Origin: Leisingera thetidis
Lineage (GTDB): Bacteria; Pseudomonadota; Alphaproteobacteria; Rhodobacterales; Rhodobacteraceae
Direction: 5' to 3'
Assembly: GCF_025857195.1 (NCBI RefSeq)
Contig: NZ_CP109787.1
Span: 3,137,501-3,201,500 of the forward strand
Length of the DNA: 64,000 nucleotides
The position numbers were made by a program, and so were the translations under genes. A model generated the notes under the pieces. It was not told where the DNA came from. It worked only from the letters and a program-made list of their open reading frames with translations, and did not search any database. Each line of letters begins with the position of its first letter. The stretch's first letter is position 1. Positions 24,730-35,059 of this stretch are shown in pieces.

Positions 24730-24801
24730 GCCGCCATGCTCCTGCACTTTGCGGGCAGCCGCAAGGGCCGCTCTTTCGGCGGAGGGGTTGATTTTCAATT
24801 T

Positions 24802-24839
24802 CGTTATCGCTATCGGTATCGCAACCGTTATCGATACCG
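24802..24839. promoter_or_regulatory. TATCG-rich operator array between the LacI-type gene and gap
   Basis: TATCG recurs at 24805, 24811, 24817 and 24829. CGGTATCG (24814-24821) and CGATACCG (24832-24839) make a perfect 8-bp inverted repeat with a 10-bp spacer. LacI-type operators are palindromes with a central CG, which the repeats carry. The closeness to both genes suggests the regulator controls itself and gap. Confidence 0.5.
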
Positions 24840-24873
24840 GATTCGCATCCGGTGCAACAGCCGGAGGTCAGGG

Positions 24874-25902
24874 ATGACATTGAAGATCGCAATCAACGGA
24901 TTCGGGCGGATTGGCCGCGGGGTGCTGCGGGCGCTTCTGGAAAGCCGCGCCGAGGATATCGAGGTGGTGGCCATCAATGACCTGTCCGCGCCGGAAACTC
25001 TGGTGCATCTGCTGAAATACGACAGCGTGCATGGGCGGCTGAAGACACCGGTGTTCCTGGCGGATGACCTGATCCGGGTGGGCCATCACAGCATCCGGCT
25101 GAGCGCCGTCCGCAACCCGGAGGAGCTGCCGTGGCAGGATGTGGACATCGCCTATGAATGCACCGGGCTGTTCACCTCCCGCGATGACGCGGCGCGGCAT
25201 TTGAGGAACGGTTCCAAGCGGGTTCTGATCTCTGCCCCCGGCAAGGATGCCGACCGGACCGTGGTCTTCGGCGTCAACCACATGGATCTGACGGCAGAGG
25301 ATGTGGTTGTCTCCAACGCGTCCTGCACCACCAACTGCCTGGCACCGCTGGCCAAGGTGCTGGATGAGGCCTTCGGGATCAGGACAGGCTATATGACCAC
25401 GATCCACGCCTATACCGGCGACCAGCCGACCCACGACACCAGCCACAAGGATCTGTACCGTGCCCGCGCCGCGGCGCTGTCGATGATCCCCACCTCCACC
25501 GGCGCGGCGCGGGCAATCTCCGAGGTGCTGCCGCATCTGAAGGGGCGGCTGGAAGGCTCGGCGATCCGCGTGCCCACCGCCAACGTCTCCGTTGTGGACC
25601 TGAGCTTTGTGCCGGAACGCCCCGCCACCGCCGAAGCGGTGAATGCCGCGGTGAAGGCGGCAGCCGGGAACGGGCTGGAGGGCATCCTGTCGTATGAGGA
25701 GGATCCGCTGGTCTCGGTCGATTTCAACCATGACCCGCATTCCAGCTGTTTTGCGGCCGCGCAGACCGCCGTCACCTCCGAAGGGCTGGTGCGGGTGGTT
25801 AGCTGGTATGACAACGAATGGGGCTTTTCCAACCGCATGGTGGACACCGGCCGCAGCATCGGCGAGGTGATGAAATCCGCCGAGATTGCCCTGGCCAGCT
25901 GA
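24874..25902 (+). CDS. gap: Type I glyceraldehyde-3-phosphate dehydrogenase
   Basis: A 342-aa GAPDH. NAD-binding INGFGRIGRGVLRAL at residues 6-21, catalytic cysteine in SNASCTTNCLAPL near 150, the partner histidine in TIHAYTGDQ, and WYDNEWGFSNRM near the C terminus. ATG 24874 has CGGAGG 6 nt upstream. The residue after the second glycine-rich strand is a neutral Asn/Asp region (VVAINDL), giving NAD preference. Its pairing with a LacI-type regulator suggests sugar- or gluconate-responsive expression and perhaps a paralogue separate from a housekeeping gap. Confidence 0.93.
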   Translation: MTLKIAINGFGRIGRGVLRALLESRAEDIEVVAINDLSAPETLVHLLKYDSVHGRLKTPVFLADDLIRVGHHSIRLSAVRNPEELPWQDVDIAYECTGLFTSRDDAARHLRNGSKRVLISAPGKDADRTVVFGVNHMDLTAEDVVVSNASCTTNCLAPLAKVLDEAFGIRTGYMTTIHAYTGDQPTHDTSHKDLYRARAAALSMIPTSTGAARAISEVLPHLKGRLEGSAIRVPTANVSVVDLSFVPERPATAEAVNAAVKAAAGNGLEGILSYEEDPLVSVDFNHDPHSSCFAAAQTAVTSEGLVRVVSWYDNEWGFSNRMVDTGRSIGEVMKSAEIALAS

Positions 25903-25909
25903 CCGGGCT

Positions 25910-25980
25910 CTCCCGCCCGTCGTCCGGCACCTGCAGGTGCCTCCTCCCGTTGGGCCCGGCGCCGCGCTGACGCGCGGCGC
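25910..25980 (+). repeat. Compound intergenic repeat, half copy after gap
   Basis: It begins CTCCCGCCCGTCG 8 nt after the gap stop, then the palindrome GGCACCTGCAGGTGCC (25926-25941), a CTCCCGTTGGGCC spacer and a hairpin GCGCCGCGC-TGAC-GCGCGGCGC (25959-25980). The closing arm present in the copy at 49487 is missing. It likely ends gap transcription. I see no gene between 25981 and 26148. Confidence 0.65.
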
Positions 25981-26148
25981 TGCGGCGTTCCGGTGCTGGC
26001 CGCCCGTTCTCTGCGGCGGACAAGCCCAGCCTGGGAAAATGCTGAATCCAGGATGCGCCGAAACAAACTCCGCCCCGGGAACCGCTGGCATGCCGCGCTG
26101 AATTGCGCCACAACGGGCGCAAGACTTGACCAGCTACAGGAGACCGGC

Positions 26149-27228
<1,080 letters not shown>

Positions 27229-27241
27229 CATCCTGACTTCT

Positions 27242-27313
27242 GCCAGCCCCGGGGTCAAGCGCCGCGCAGCGGCGGTGAACAGCTCCGCTCCCCCTTCTTG
27301 AGGCGGGGCTGGC
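27242..27313. terminator. Long imperfect hairpin downstream of mrp
   Basis: GCCAGCCCC (27242-27250) pairs with GGGGCTGGC (27305-27313) and TCAAG (27255-27259) with CTTGA (27297-27301), enclosing a GC-rich inner region. It is the first of two stems in the 282-bp gap between convergent mrp and phnE. No gene is seen in this gap. Confidence 0.5.
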
Positions 27314-27332
27314 AGTCCACAGACGGGAAGAC

Positions 27333-27363
27333 GCGCTTCAGGGCAGACCCTCCCCTGAAGCGC
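27333..27363. terminator. Perfect 11-bp hairpin between mrp and phnE
   Basis: GCGCTTCAGGG (27333-27343) and CCCTGAAGCGC (27353-27363) form a perfect stem with a 9-nt loop. It lies between convergent genes and can act for both. Confidence 0.55.
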
Positions 27364-27510
27364 TTCCCCGGCGGTCCTCTGTGCGCCGCACAGCGGCGCC
27401 ACGCCCGACTGTGACGTGCATTCCTTGATTGCACCGGAACAGGCGGGCGCCCCCGCCTGCCGGATCAGGCGTATTCCGCCAGGAATTCTTCCGCCCGCAG
27501 GTCCCGCGGC

Positions 27511-28875
27511 TCAGGGCAGCAGCAGGGGCGACCCCTTGTCCGTCTTGCGCCTGGCCGCCCCGGTATCGCCCTGGATCAGCCGCCGCCGCAGCCAGCCCGA
27601 GAACCAGTCCATCAGCATCACCATCAGGATGATCAGAGTGATGTAATAAGCCACCTCCTCCCAGTCCTTCTGGGTGATGATCGCCTGGGTCAGCAGCAGG
27701 CCGATGCCGCCGCCAGTGATCGCGCCGATGATGGTGGCGGAGCGGGTATTGGATTCGAGGAAGTACAGAAGCTGGCTCAGCAGCACCGGGGTGATCTGCG
27801 GGATCACCCCGAAGCGGTAGCGCTGCACTGGCCCCGCACCGGTAGAGGCAATGCCCTCGATCTGCTTCCGGTCGACATTCTCCAGCGCTTCCGAGAAGAT
27901 TTTGCCGAAAGTGCCGGTATCCGTCACCAGGATCGCCAATGCACCGGTCAGCGGGCCGGGCCCGAAGGCGCGGGCCAGAACCACCGTCCAGATCAGCGAG
28001 TCCACGCCGCGGAAGAAGTCGAACATGCGGCGCATGGCAAAGCGCAGGACCCCGAAGGGCATGAAATTGCGGGTCGCGGCAAAGGCCAGCGGCAGCGCGA
28101 TCAGACCGGCGCCGATGGTGCCGAGGAAGGCCATCAGCAGGGTCTCCGCAATCGCCCAGGCGACATCCCGGTGGCGCCACATCTTGTTGGTCCAGAACGC
28201 GTTGAGAATTGCGGCTGCTTCGCCCGAGGCTGCACGCTGCAACAGCTCCCCTGCCCCCATGCCGTAATAGGGGCTGTCCAGCGTAAAGAAGAACAGTTCC
28301 CAGCCGGTGAAATAGCGGAACACTTCGGCCCGGTTGCGGGTCACGGTCAGGCGGCCGGCTTCGGTGGTGACCGCCAGCCGGTTCTTGGAGACATTGATCC
28401 ACTCCGGCACGCCGCCGGGCGGCAGTTCGGCCTGAACGCCGGCGCTGCGGCTGGGGGTGGCGCGCACGGTGCCATACCCGGGGATCGCGTAGGCGATGCT
28501 GTCCGGTCCGAAGGTGACGGTATGACCGTCCTCCAGATCAATCACCGTGGTTGTGCCCAGGGCGACCCAATCCGGCGCGGTCCCGTCGGGATAGGCGCCC
28601 TTGCGCTCGCCCTCGATCGCAACCGAAACCGCGCCGCTGCGGTTGTCGCGGGTGACATGGGTCTTGTAGCTGTAGCTGTCGCTGATCAGGGTCCTGGCGT
28701 TTTCCAGACTGGCCTTCTGCCACAGCCCGGGCACGTCGAAGGCAAAGAAGACATAAGCCAGGTAGGCCAGCACCGCAGCGGGATGGGCAAAGTTCATCAG
28801 GCGCTTCTTCAGGAACAGCCGCGATATGCCCTGCTTCAGCTCGGCGGAGGAGAGATTGGTGTCGAACGTGGTCAT
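27511..28875 (-). CDS. phnE: Phosphonate-type ABC transporter permease PhnE, long form with periplasmic insert
   Basis: A 454-aa permease. A first helix at about 30-50 is followed by a 150-residue polar, beta-rich segment (about 60-205) before the standard PhnE helices (about 235-430). The permease part carries the EAA-like loop (EALENVDRKQIEGIASTGAGPVQRYRFGVIPQ), which contacts PhnC. Typical PhnE is 260-290 aa, so the extra segment is a periplasmic domain, known in the longer PhnE partner of some alphaproteobacteria. It overlaps the upstream phnE by 4 nt and ends the phnCDEE operon. Substrate: phosphonate, phosphite or a similar oxyanion. Confidence 0.87.
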   Translation of the reverse strand: MTTFDTNLSSAELKQGISRLFLKKRLMNFAHPAAVLAYLAYVFFAFDVPGLWQKASLENARTLISDSYSYKTHVTRDNRSGAVSVAIEGERKGAYPDGTAPDWVALGTTTVIDLEDGHTVTFGPDSIAYAIPGYGTVRATPSRSAGVQAELPPGGVPEWINVSKNRLAVTTEAGRLTVTRNRAEVFRYFTGWELFFFTLDSPYYGMGAGELLQRAASGEAAAILNAFWTNKMWRHRDVAWAIAETLLMAFLGTIGAGLIALPLAFAATRNFMPFGVLRFAMRRMFDFFRGVDSLIWTVVLARAFGPGPLTGALAILVTDTGTFGKIFSEALENVDRKQIEGIASTGAGPVQRYRFGVIPQITPVLLSQLLYFLESNTRSATIIGAITGGGIGLLLTQAIITQKDWEEVAYYITLIILMVMLMDWFSGWLRRRLIQGDTGAARRKTDKGSPLLLP

Positions 28876-29741
28876 GCCTTCGCTCCATGGGTCAGACGGT
28901 CACGCATGATGCCGGACAGCTGGTCGACGGCAACAATGGTGACAAAGAGGAGGAGGAAAATCGCTGCGGCCTCGTCGTAACGCCCCTGCCCCCAGGACAT
29001 GGCGTTCTTCAGCTCGTAGCCGATGCCGCCGGCCCCGACAAAGCCGAGGATGGCAGAGGCTCGGATGTTGATCTCGAACCGCAGCAGCGCATAGCTCACA
29101 TAGTTGGGGCCGACCTGCGGAAGCACCCCCAGCAGCATGCGCTGCGCCCAGCCGGCGCCGACAGAGCTGAGCCCTTCGACAGGCTTCAGCGAAGCGTTTT
29201 CATTGACCTCGGAAAACAGCTTGCCCAGCGCGCCCGCCGTGTGGATGGCGATGGCGATCATCGCAGGCACCGGCCCGCCGCCAAGGACAAAGATCAGCAC
29301 CAGCGCGATGACGATTTCCGGCACCGCGCGGCAGATGTCGCTGATCCGGCGGAACAGCGGGATCAGCGGAGCCCAGGGCGCCATGCCCCGGGTCGCCAGC
29401 AGCGACAGCAAGGTTCCGAAAACAGCCCCCGCCAGGGTCGAGGCCGCGGCAATGTTCAGGGTTTCCACCAGTGCTGGGAAAAAGGTCGCCAGATGCCCGG
29501 GCAGCTGCGCGGCTTTTTCCGCCGCCTCAGCCAGCACCTCGGCGGGATAATCGAAGATGCGGGTGTACCCGTCCGCAAAGGAACCGGCATTGCGGTCATC
29601 GGCGGTGCGGAACCCTGCCGCCATCAGCGCCACGAAAACTGCCAGAAGAATGCCGCCGTAAAGCCGCTTGCGCCGGGTGTGCGCGGTGTAGTGGTCCCGG
29701 ATCTCGTCCACCGCCGGCCGGGCTGCCGTCAGATCTGCCAT
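28872..29741 (-). CDS. phnE: Phosphonate-type ABC transporter permease PhnE, short form
   Basis: A 289-aa permease with an N-terminal helix (about 24-44) and five more from 85 onward. The EAA-like loop reads VNENASLKPVEGLSSVGAGWAQRMLLGVLPQVGP. It is the standard-size partner of the long PhnE; the two would form a heterodimer. It lies 114 bp after phnD and overlaps the long phnE by 4 nt. Confidence 0.9.
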   Translation of the reverse strand: MADLTAARPAVDEIRDHYTAHTRRKRLYGGILLAVFVALMAAGFRTADDRNAGSFADGYTRIFDYPAEVLAEAAEKAAQLPGHLATFFPALVETLNIAAASTLAGAVFGTLLSLLATRGMAPWAPLIPLFRRISDICRAVPEIVIALVLIFVLGGGPVPAMIAIAIHTAGALGKLFSEVNENASLKPVEGLSSVGAGWAQRMLLGVLPQVGPNYVSYALLRFEINIRASAILGFVGAGGIGYELKNAMSWGQGRYDEAAAIFLLLFVTIVAVDQLSGIMRDRLTHGAKA

Positions 29742-29855
29742 GTAAGGGTCCTGGTCTTGCTAGGGCGGCCGGTGCGGCGGCCATCAGGGAAATTGCGGGG
29801 CCCGGGACTGGCCCGGAACCCCGCAGAGCTCGGTATGAAAGGCACTTGGCTGAAA

Positions 29856-30758
29856 TTACTCGGATTTCAGTTTGCGGGCTTTGATGATCACCTCGTAGGC
29901 GTCGTGGGTGATCGGATCAAAGCTCTTGGCTTCGCCCGCAGCCACACCATAAAAGCATTCGCGGTCGGTTTCGCTGAGGTTGTCCATCAGCGCGGTCATC
30001 TTTTCCTTCACCTCTGCAGGCAGCGCCTTGCGCAGCACCACCGGACCTTCCGGGATCGGCGCGGATTTCCAGATTTCGACCATGTCGTTCATGTCGACCA
30101 GGCCCGCGTCCACGGCGCGGCGCAGCGCACCCGACTGGTAGCCGTCTTCCCATTCGCCCAGGCCGTCTGCCCAGGTCACGCCCCCGTCCACGTCGCCATT
30201 GGCTACCGCGACGATGGTCTGCTCGTGGCCGCCGGTGAATTTCACTTCACCGAAGTAATCGCCGGATTTCATGGTTGCGTCGATTTTGGCAGGGATCTCG
30301 ATCGAGGGGATCAGGTAACCGGAGGTGGAATTCGGATCACCGAAGCCGAACACCTTGCCCTTCATGTCCTCCAGCGAGCCGATGCCGCTGTCCCTGCGGG
30401 CAAAGCCGACCGAGTAGTAGCCGTAGCCGCCGTCGGTGTTCACCTTGACCAGAACCGGCTCCACCGCCTCCGGGTCGGACAGGTAGGTCTTGGCATATCC
30501 CGATGCGCCCAGCCAGGCCATGTCGATGGTGCCGCCCAGCAGACCCTGGATCACGCCGTTGTAATCGGCAGGGGCGAACAGCTTGGTCTCGACACCCAGT
30601 TCCTTCTCTGCGTATTCGCGCAGGCACTCGTTGTTGTTCAGACGGTCCTGGGCATTTTCGCCGCCCAGGATGCCGATGCGGAATTCGCTGATCTCTTCGG
30701 CCTTGAGGGGGGCTGTAAGCGCAGTGGCGGCCAGAACGGCGGCAAGCAGGGTCTTCAT
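29856..30758 (-). CDS. phnD: Phosphonate-type ABC transporter substrate-binding protein PhnD
   Basis: A 300-aa periplasmic binding protein with a Sec signal peptide (MKTLLAAVLAATALTAPLKAEE). Family segments include FRIGILGGENAQDRL near residue 27, WLGASGYAKTY near 82 and FGFGDPNSTSGYLIPS near 135, where the Ser/Thr residues bind the phosphonate or phosphite oxyanion. Start ATG 30758 is set by the signal peptide; a longer in-frame extension reads as non-protein. It lies 64 bp after phnC. No phn lyase (phnGHIJKLM), phnX or ptxD gene is nearby. Confidence 0.92.
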   Translation of the reverse strand: MKTLLAAVLAATALTAPLKAEEISEFRIGILGGENAQDRLNNNECLREYAEKELGVETKLFAPADYNGVIQGLLGGTIDMAWLGASGYAKTYLSDPEAVEPVLVKVNTDGGYGYYSVGFARRDSGIGSLEDMKGKVFGFGDPNSTSGYLIPSIEIPAKIDATMKSGDYFGEVKFTGGHEQTIVAVANGDVDGGVTWADGLGEWEDGYQSGALRRAVDAGLVDMNDMVEIWKSAPIPEGPVVLRKALPAEVKEKMTALMDNLSETDRECFYGVAAGEAKSFDPITHDAYEVIIKARKLKSE

Positions 30759-30822
30759 CTCGTGTCTCTCCGGTTGGCCTTCCCGGCGCAGCAGCGTCCG
30801 GGAAGATGAAAACAGGTCAGGG

Positions 30823-31641
30823 TTATTCGGCCGGAATGGCAGCGCGCAGCGCGTCCGTCTTTTCCAGCGTTTCGATCTCGGTCGACGTGGCCGCTTCGGA
30901 GAATTCCTCCCCGGCGCCATAGATTTCGCGGGCAACGCCGGTGGTCAGCTGTTCGGGCAGGCCGTCAAAAACGATGCGCCCGTCGCGCATCCCCACCACC
31001 CGGTCGCAATAGCGCCGCGCAGTGTCCAGCGTGTGCAGGTTGGCAATCACCGTGCGCCCGTCTTCCTCGTGGATGCGGCGCAGCGCCTCCATCACGGTCT
31101 GAGCGTTCATCGGGTCGAGCGACGCGATCGGCTCATCCGCCAGGATGATCTTCGGATCCTGCATCAGCGCCCGGGCAATCGCCACCCGCTGCTGCTGGCC
31201 GCCGGACAGCGCCTCGGCGCGCTTGGCCGCATGTTCCGCGATGCCGAGGCGGTCAAGAATGTCGATTGCCTTGTGGATGTCCGCCATCGGGTACAGGTTG
31301 AACATCGTCGCCATCGCCGACCGCCGGTTCAGCGTGCCATGCAGCACGTTGGACACCACATCCATCCGCGGCACCAGGTTGAACTGCTGGAAGATCATCG
31401 CGCATTCGGACTGCCATGCGCGCTTCTCGCGGCCCTTCAGGCCGGTGATTTCCCGGCCCTCGAACAGGATGCGGCCGCCGCTGGCGTCCTCCAGCCGGTT
31501 CAGCATCCTGAGCAGGGTGGATTTGCCTGCTCCGGAGCGGCCGATGACCCCGATCATGCAGGGCTTGTCGATATCCAGCGTCGCGGCATCCACCGCAATC
31601 TTTCCGCTGAACCGTTTTGTCAGTTTGTCAATGCGCAGCAC
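30823..31641 (-). CDS. phnC: Phosphonate-type ABC transporter ATP-binding protein PhnC
   Basis: A 272-aa ABC ATPase. Walker [10 protein letters not shown] near residue 34, Q-loop [13 protein letters not shown], signature [15 protein letters not shown], Walker [15 protein letters not shown] start it at GTG 31641 ([11 protein letters not shown]) preceded by GGGAG with 7-nt spacing; a TTG start at 31689 would add an unlikely arginine-rich tail. The C-terminal 30 residues past the ABC fold are acidic. It opens the leftward phnCDEE operon, divergent from rpe with 219 bp between. Confidence 0.9.
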   Translation of the reverse strand: MLRIDKLTKRFSGKIAVDAATLDIDKPCMIGVIGRSGAGKSTLLRMLNRLEDASGGRILFEGREITGLKGREKRAWQSECAMIFQQFNLVPRMDVVSNVLHGTLNRRSAMATMFNLYPMADIHKAIDILDRLGIAEHAAKRAEALSGGQQQRVAIARALMQDPKIILADEPIASLDPMNAQTVMEALRRIHEEDGRTVIANLHTLDTARRYCDRVVGMRDGRIVFDGLPEQLTTGVAREIYGAGEEFSEAATSTEIETLEKTDALRAAIPAE

Positions 31642-31860
31642 CGGGGCGCTCCCTCTTCGTTCGAGGGCATGCCTAGCGCGCCTGCTCAAAGCTCATGTGT
31701 CACTGCCGTGAAAGTTTTGTAACGCCGCCCGGCGCAACTCCGGGACGTGCACCGCACCGCAACCGGGCGCGGCAAGGAAAACTGCCCCTGTGCACGGGGG
31801 GCGGGACGGTCTATATGGCCATCGACTCCTCATTTTCCCTTTGCAAAAGGAAGCTGCCAG

Positions 31861-32550
31861 ATGTCCTTTGACCGCAAGATCAAGATCGCGCCCTCCATCC
31901 TCTCCGCCGATTTCGCCAACTTCGGGCAGGAGATCCGGGCCATCGAGGCGCAGGGCGCCGACTGGGTGCATGTGGATGTGATGGACGGCCATTTCGTCCC
32001 GAATCTCACCTTCGGCCCGCAGGCGGTCAAGGCGTTCCGCCCGCATGTGAAGACGGTGATGGACGTGCACCTGATGATCGCGCCGGTCGATCCCTATATC
32101 GACGCCTACGCCGATGCGGGCGCCGACGTTCTGACTGCCCATGTCGAAGCTGGCCCGCACATCCACCGCACCCTGCAAGCCATCCGCGCAGCGGGCATGA
32201 AGGCCGGCGTTGCGCTGAACCCCGGCACCCCGGCGGAAGCGGTGGAGCATCTCATGGACCTCACGGACCTCGTGTGCGTGATGACCGTGAACCCGGGCTT
32301 CGGCGGCCAGAAGTTCCTCGACATGACTGCCAAGATCCGCCGCCTGCGGTCGATGATCGGCGACCGCCCGGTGCATATCGAAATCGACGGCGGCGTTGAT
32401 CCCAAAACCGCGCCGCTGGTGGCCGAGGCAGGCGCCGACGTGCTGGTGGCAGGCTCCGCCGTGTTCAAGGGCGGCTCGGTCGACAACCCGCAGGTCTACG
32501 GCGACAACATCCGCAAGATCCGTTCCGCCACCGAAGGCACCTGGGCGTAA
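31861..32550 (+). CDS. rpe: Ribulose-phosphate 3-epimerase
   Basis: A 229-aa TIM-barrel epimerase that interconverts ribulose-5-phosphate and xylulose-5-phosphate in the pentose phosphate route. Metal and catalytic residues are in ILSADFANFG, HVDVMDGHFVPN and EIDGGVDPKTA; the phosphate loop is GSAVFKGG. ATG 31861 follows AAAGGAAG. It is a single gene, divergent from phnC and followed by a compound repeat element. Confidence 0.94.
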   Translation: MSFDRKIKIAPSILSADFANFGQEIRAIEAQGADWVHVDVMDGHFVPNLTFGPQAVKAFRPHVKTVMDVHLMIAPVDPYIDAYADAGADVLTAHVEAGPHIHRTLQAIRAAGMKAGVALNPGTPAEAVEHLMDLTDLVCVMTVNPGFGGQKFLDMTAKIRRLRSMIGDRPVHIEIDGGVDPKTAPLVAEAGADVLVAGSAVFKGGSVDNPQVYGDNIRKIRSATEGTWA

Positions 32551-32560
32551 AGCGCGGAAA

Positions 32561-32634
32561 CTCCCGCCAATCGCCAGGCGCATCAAAGATGCACCGCTCT
32601 TGTTGGGCCAGGCGCCGCGCGTTCCGCGCGGCGC
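32561..32634 (+). repeat. Compound intergenic repeat, half copy after rpe
   Basis: It starts CTCCCGCC 10 nt after the rpe stop, then a GCATC-AAA-GATGC hairpin (32580-32592), a CTTGTTGGGCC spacer and a GCGCCGCGC-N5-GCGCGGCGC hairpin (32612-32634). The order is the same as in the copy after gap, while the loop sequences differ. Confidence 0.65.
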
Positions 32635-32731
32635 TTATGCGTGATACGGCCAGCGTTTTGCGTCCAGCCCGGCATTGCCGGGCCGCGCCCTGATGGCCCT
32701 CGACGGGCCGGAAGGGCGCCCGCCCGCCCGT

Positions 32732-34822
32732 TCAGCCGCTCTTGTTCAGATCGTCAAAGGTTTTGCCTTTGGCCACCAGCTGCTCCAGCAGCGGCGCGGG
32801 CTGCCAGAAGAAATCATCCTCCGCCGCATAGGACCGGATATCCGCCAGAATGCCGTCCAATCCCTGCAGCTCGGCCCATTTCAGCGGCCCGCCCCAGTAG
32901 CGCGGGAAGCCGTAGCCGAAGACCATCACCATATCCACATCCAGCGGCCGCCGCGCGATGCCTTCGCCCACCACCCTGGCAGCTTCGTTGACCATCGCGC
33001 ACATATAGCGGCGCAGGACCTCGGCATCGCTGAACGCGCGCGGGGCAACGCCCTGCTGTTCCTGATCCTTCGCAATCAGATCCGCCACATCGGGGTTCGG
33101 CACGCCGCCGCGCCTGCCTTCCTCGTAGATGTAAAACCCCTTGCCGGTCTTCTGGCCGAAATCGCCGCCCTCGCACAGCATCTCGTAGAAGCGCGGCACC
33201 CGTTCGCGCGGATCACGGGTCGGCGCGCGGCGCTTGCGCGCGGCCCAGTTGATGTCGAGCCCGGCCAGATCCCCCATCGCAAACGGCCCCATCGGGAAGC
33301 CGAAACCGGTCACCGCCTGGTCCACCTGATAGGGCGAGGCCCCGTCCAGCACCACGTATTCCGCCGCCTTGCGGTAGGCGTTCATGATCCGGTTGCCGAT
33401 GAACCCGTCGCAGATGCCGGAGCGCACCGCGACCTTCTTCAGCCGCTTGCCCAACGCGAATCCGGTGGCCAGAACCTCCGGCGCGGTCTGCTGCGCCACC
33501 ACGACTTCCAACAGCTTCATCACATGCGCGGGCGAAAAGAAATGCAGCCCGATCACGTCCTGCGGCCGGGAGGTCGCCGCGGCGATCTCGTCCACATCCA
33601 GATAAGAGGTATTGCTCGCCAGCACCGCGCCCGGCTTGCAGTGGGCGTCCAGCTTGCCAAAGACCTCGCGCTTCACGCCCATGTCCTCGAACACCGCCTC
33701 GACCACCAGATCCACCTGCCCCAGCGCGGCATAGTCCGTCGCCACCGTCAGCGCCCCGCCGGTCAGCTGTTCGTATTGCGCCTGGCTGATCTTGCCGCGC
33801 CTCAAAGCGCCTTTCAGGTTGCCCTCGATCCGTCCGCGGGCTGCGGCTGCCGCCTCTTCGGTCATCTCGATCAGAACCGCCGGCAATCCGGCCAGCAATG
33901 CCGCAGTGGCAATGCCTGCCCCCATGGTGCCGCCGCCGATCACCCCCATCGAGGCGACCCCGCGCGGCTCAATCCCTTCCAGTTCCGGCAGTTTGCTGAC
34001 CGCGCGTTCCGAGAAGAAGGCGTGAATCAGCCCTTGCCGCTGATCGGAGTCCATCAGTTCCTGAAACAGCGCGCGTTCGCGCTTGAGGCCGGTCTCGAAA
34101 CTCTCCGCCTCAGCTGCGGCCTGCACCGCGCGCACCGCCACCGCGGGCGACAGCTGGCCGCGGCCTTTCTTCAGCGTGGCCTCGTAGACCGCATCGAAAT
34201 CCACCGCGTCCGGCGCGGGCATTTCCCCCACCGCCCGGCGCGGCGCGCCCTGCTTCAGCAATTCCTGCGCGTAGGCCAGGCCGATGTCCCGCGGATCACT
34301 GTCTTCGATCCGGTCGATGACGCCCTTCTCCAGCGCCTCCGCCGCGCCGATGTGGCGTCCTGTCGTGATCATCTCCAGCGCCGCTTCTGTACCTGCCACC
34401 CGCGGCAGCCGCTGGGTACCGCCGGCGCCCGGCAGAATCCCCAGATTGACTTCGGGCAGCCCCATCTTCGCAGACGGCACCGCAATCCGGTAATGCGAGG
34501 CCAACGCCACCTCCAGCCCGCCGCCCAGAGCGGTGCCATGCATCGCGGACACCACGATCAGCGGCGAGGCCTCAATCCGGCTGCACAGGCCGGGCAGCTG
34601 CGGATCCTGCGGCGGCTTGCCGAACTCGCGGATATCGGCGCCGGCAAAATACGTCTTGCCCTCGCCATAGATCAGAACCGCCTTGGCGCCGTCCTGTTCG
34701 GCCCGTTCGATCCCGGCCAGCAGCCCCTTGCGCACCTCCGCGCCCAGTGCATTCACCGGCGGGTTCTGCGCCTTCAGAACGGCAATTTCGCCCACGCGCT
34801 CATATGCAATGGCTTCGGTCAT
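32732..34822 (-). CDS. FadJ-type fused enoyl-CoA hydratase / 3-hydroxyacyl-CoA dehydrogenase
   Basis: A 696-aa bifunctional beta-oxidation enzyme. Residues 1-190 are crotonase (GTALGGGLEVALASHYR; PEVNLGILPGAGGTQRLPR with catalytic Glu). Residues 290-470 are the NAD domain (MGVIGGGTMGAGIATAALLAG) and catalytic HFFSPAHVMKLLEVV; the rest is the two helical 3HCDH C-terminal domains. Start ATG 34822 has AAAGG upstream. No thiolase or acyl-CoA dehydrogenase is adjacent, so it works with partners elsewhere. It could also act on acyl-CoAs from phenylacetate breakdown. The 237-bp gap upstream (34823-35059) holds no gene. Confidence 0.92.
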   Translation of the reverse strand: MTEAIAYERVGEIAVLKAQNPPVNALGAEVRKGLLAGIERAEQDGAKAVLIYGEGKTYFAGADIREFGKPPQDPQLPGLCSRIEASPLIVVSAMHGTALGGGLEVALASHYRIAVPSAKMGLPEVNLGILPGAGGTQRLPRVAGTEAALEMITTGRHIGAAEALEKGVIDRIEDSDPRDIGLAYAQELLKQGAPRRAVGEMPAPDAVDFDAVYEATLKKGRGQLSPAVAVRAVQAAAEAESFETGLKRERALFQELMDSDQRQGLIHAFFSERAVSKLPELEGIEPRGVASMGVIGGGTMGAGIATAALLAGLPAVLIEMTEEAAAAARGRIEGNLKGALRRGKISQAQYEQLTGGALTVATDYAALGQVDLVVEAVFEDMGVKREVFGKLDAHCKPGAVLASNTSYLDVDEIAAATSRPQDVIGLHFFSPAHVMKLLEVVVAQQTAPEVLATGFALGKRLKKVAVRSGICDGFIGNRIMNAYRKAAEYVVLDGASPYQVDQAVTGFGFPMGPFAMGDLAGLDINWAARKRRAPTRDPRERVPRFYEMLCEGGDFGQKTGKGFYIYEEGRRGGVPNPDVADLIAKDQEQQGVAPRAFSDAEVLRRYMCAMVNEAARVVGEGIARRPLDVDMVMVFGYGFPRYWGGPLKWAELQGLDGILADIRSYAAEDDFFWQPAPLLEQLVAKGKTFDDLNKSG

Positions 34823-35059
34823 CCGGTCATCCTTTCTTCTGGGGCCGCCTGCCGCGCCCAAGTCCCGACTGATTAGGCACGGCAGCAGTATCTGCGCCAA
34901 GCCCTAATGGCAGCCGCAGGCCGCCAAACCCCGCGTTAGGGGAGATGGCAAAGCACGGCGCCTGTTTCGTCGCGGATCATGTAACAGGTGGGGACGAAAT
35001 TGAAAACTTTTTGAAACGTTTCGAGCAGGGATGCCGCGCCAAACGGCGCTGCGGAGCGC

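Noticed and set aside
24740..24798. A longer N terminus for the LacI-type regulator
   Set aside because: It would start at TTG next to the operator region and add residues before a helix-turn-helix that already begins at the normal place after ATG 24729.
31690..31740. A possible Pho box upstream of phnC (GTGTCAC and GTGAAAG 11 bp apart)
   Set aside because: The match to CTGTCAT repeats is weak and it points away from phnC, so PhoB control is not supported.
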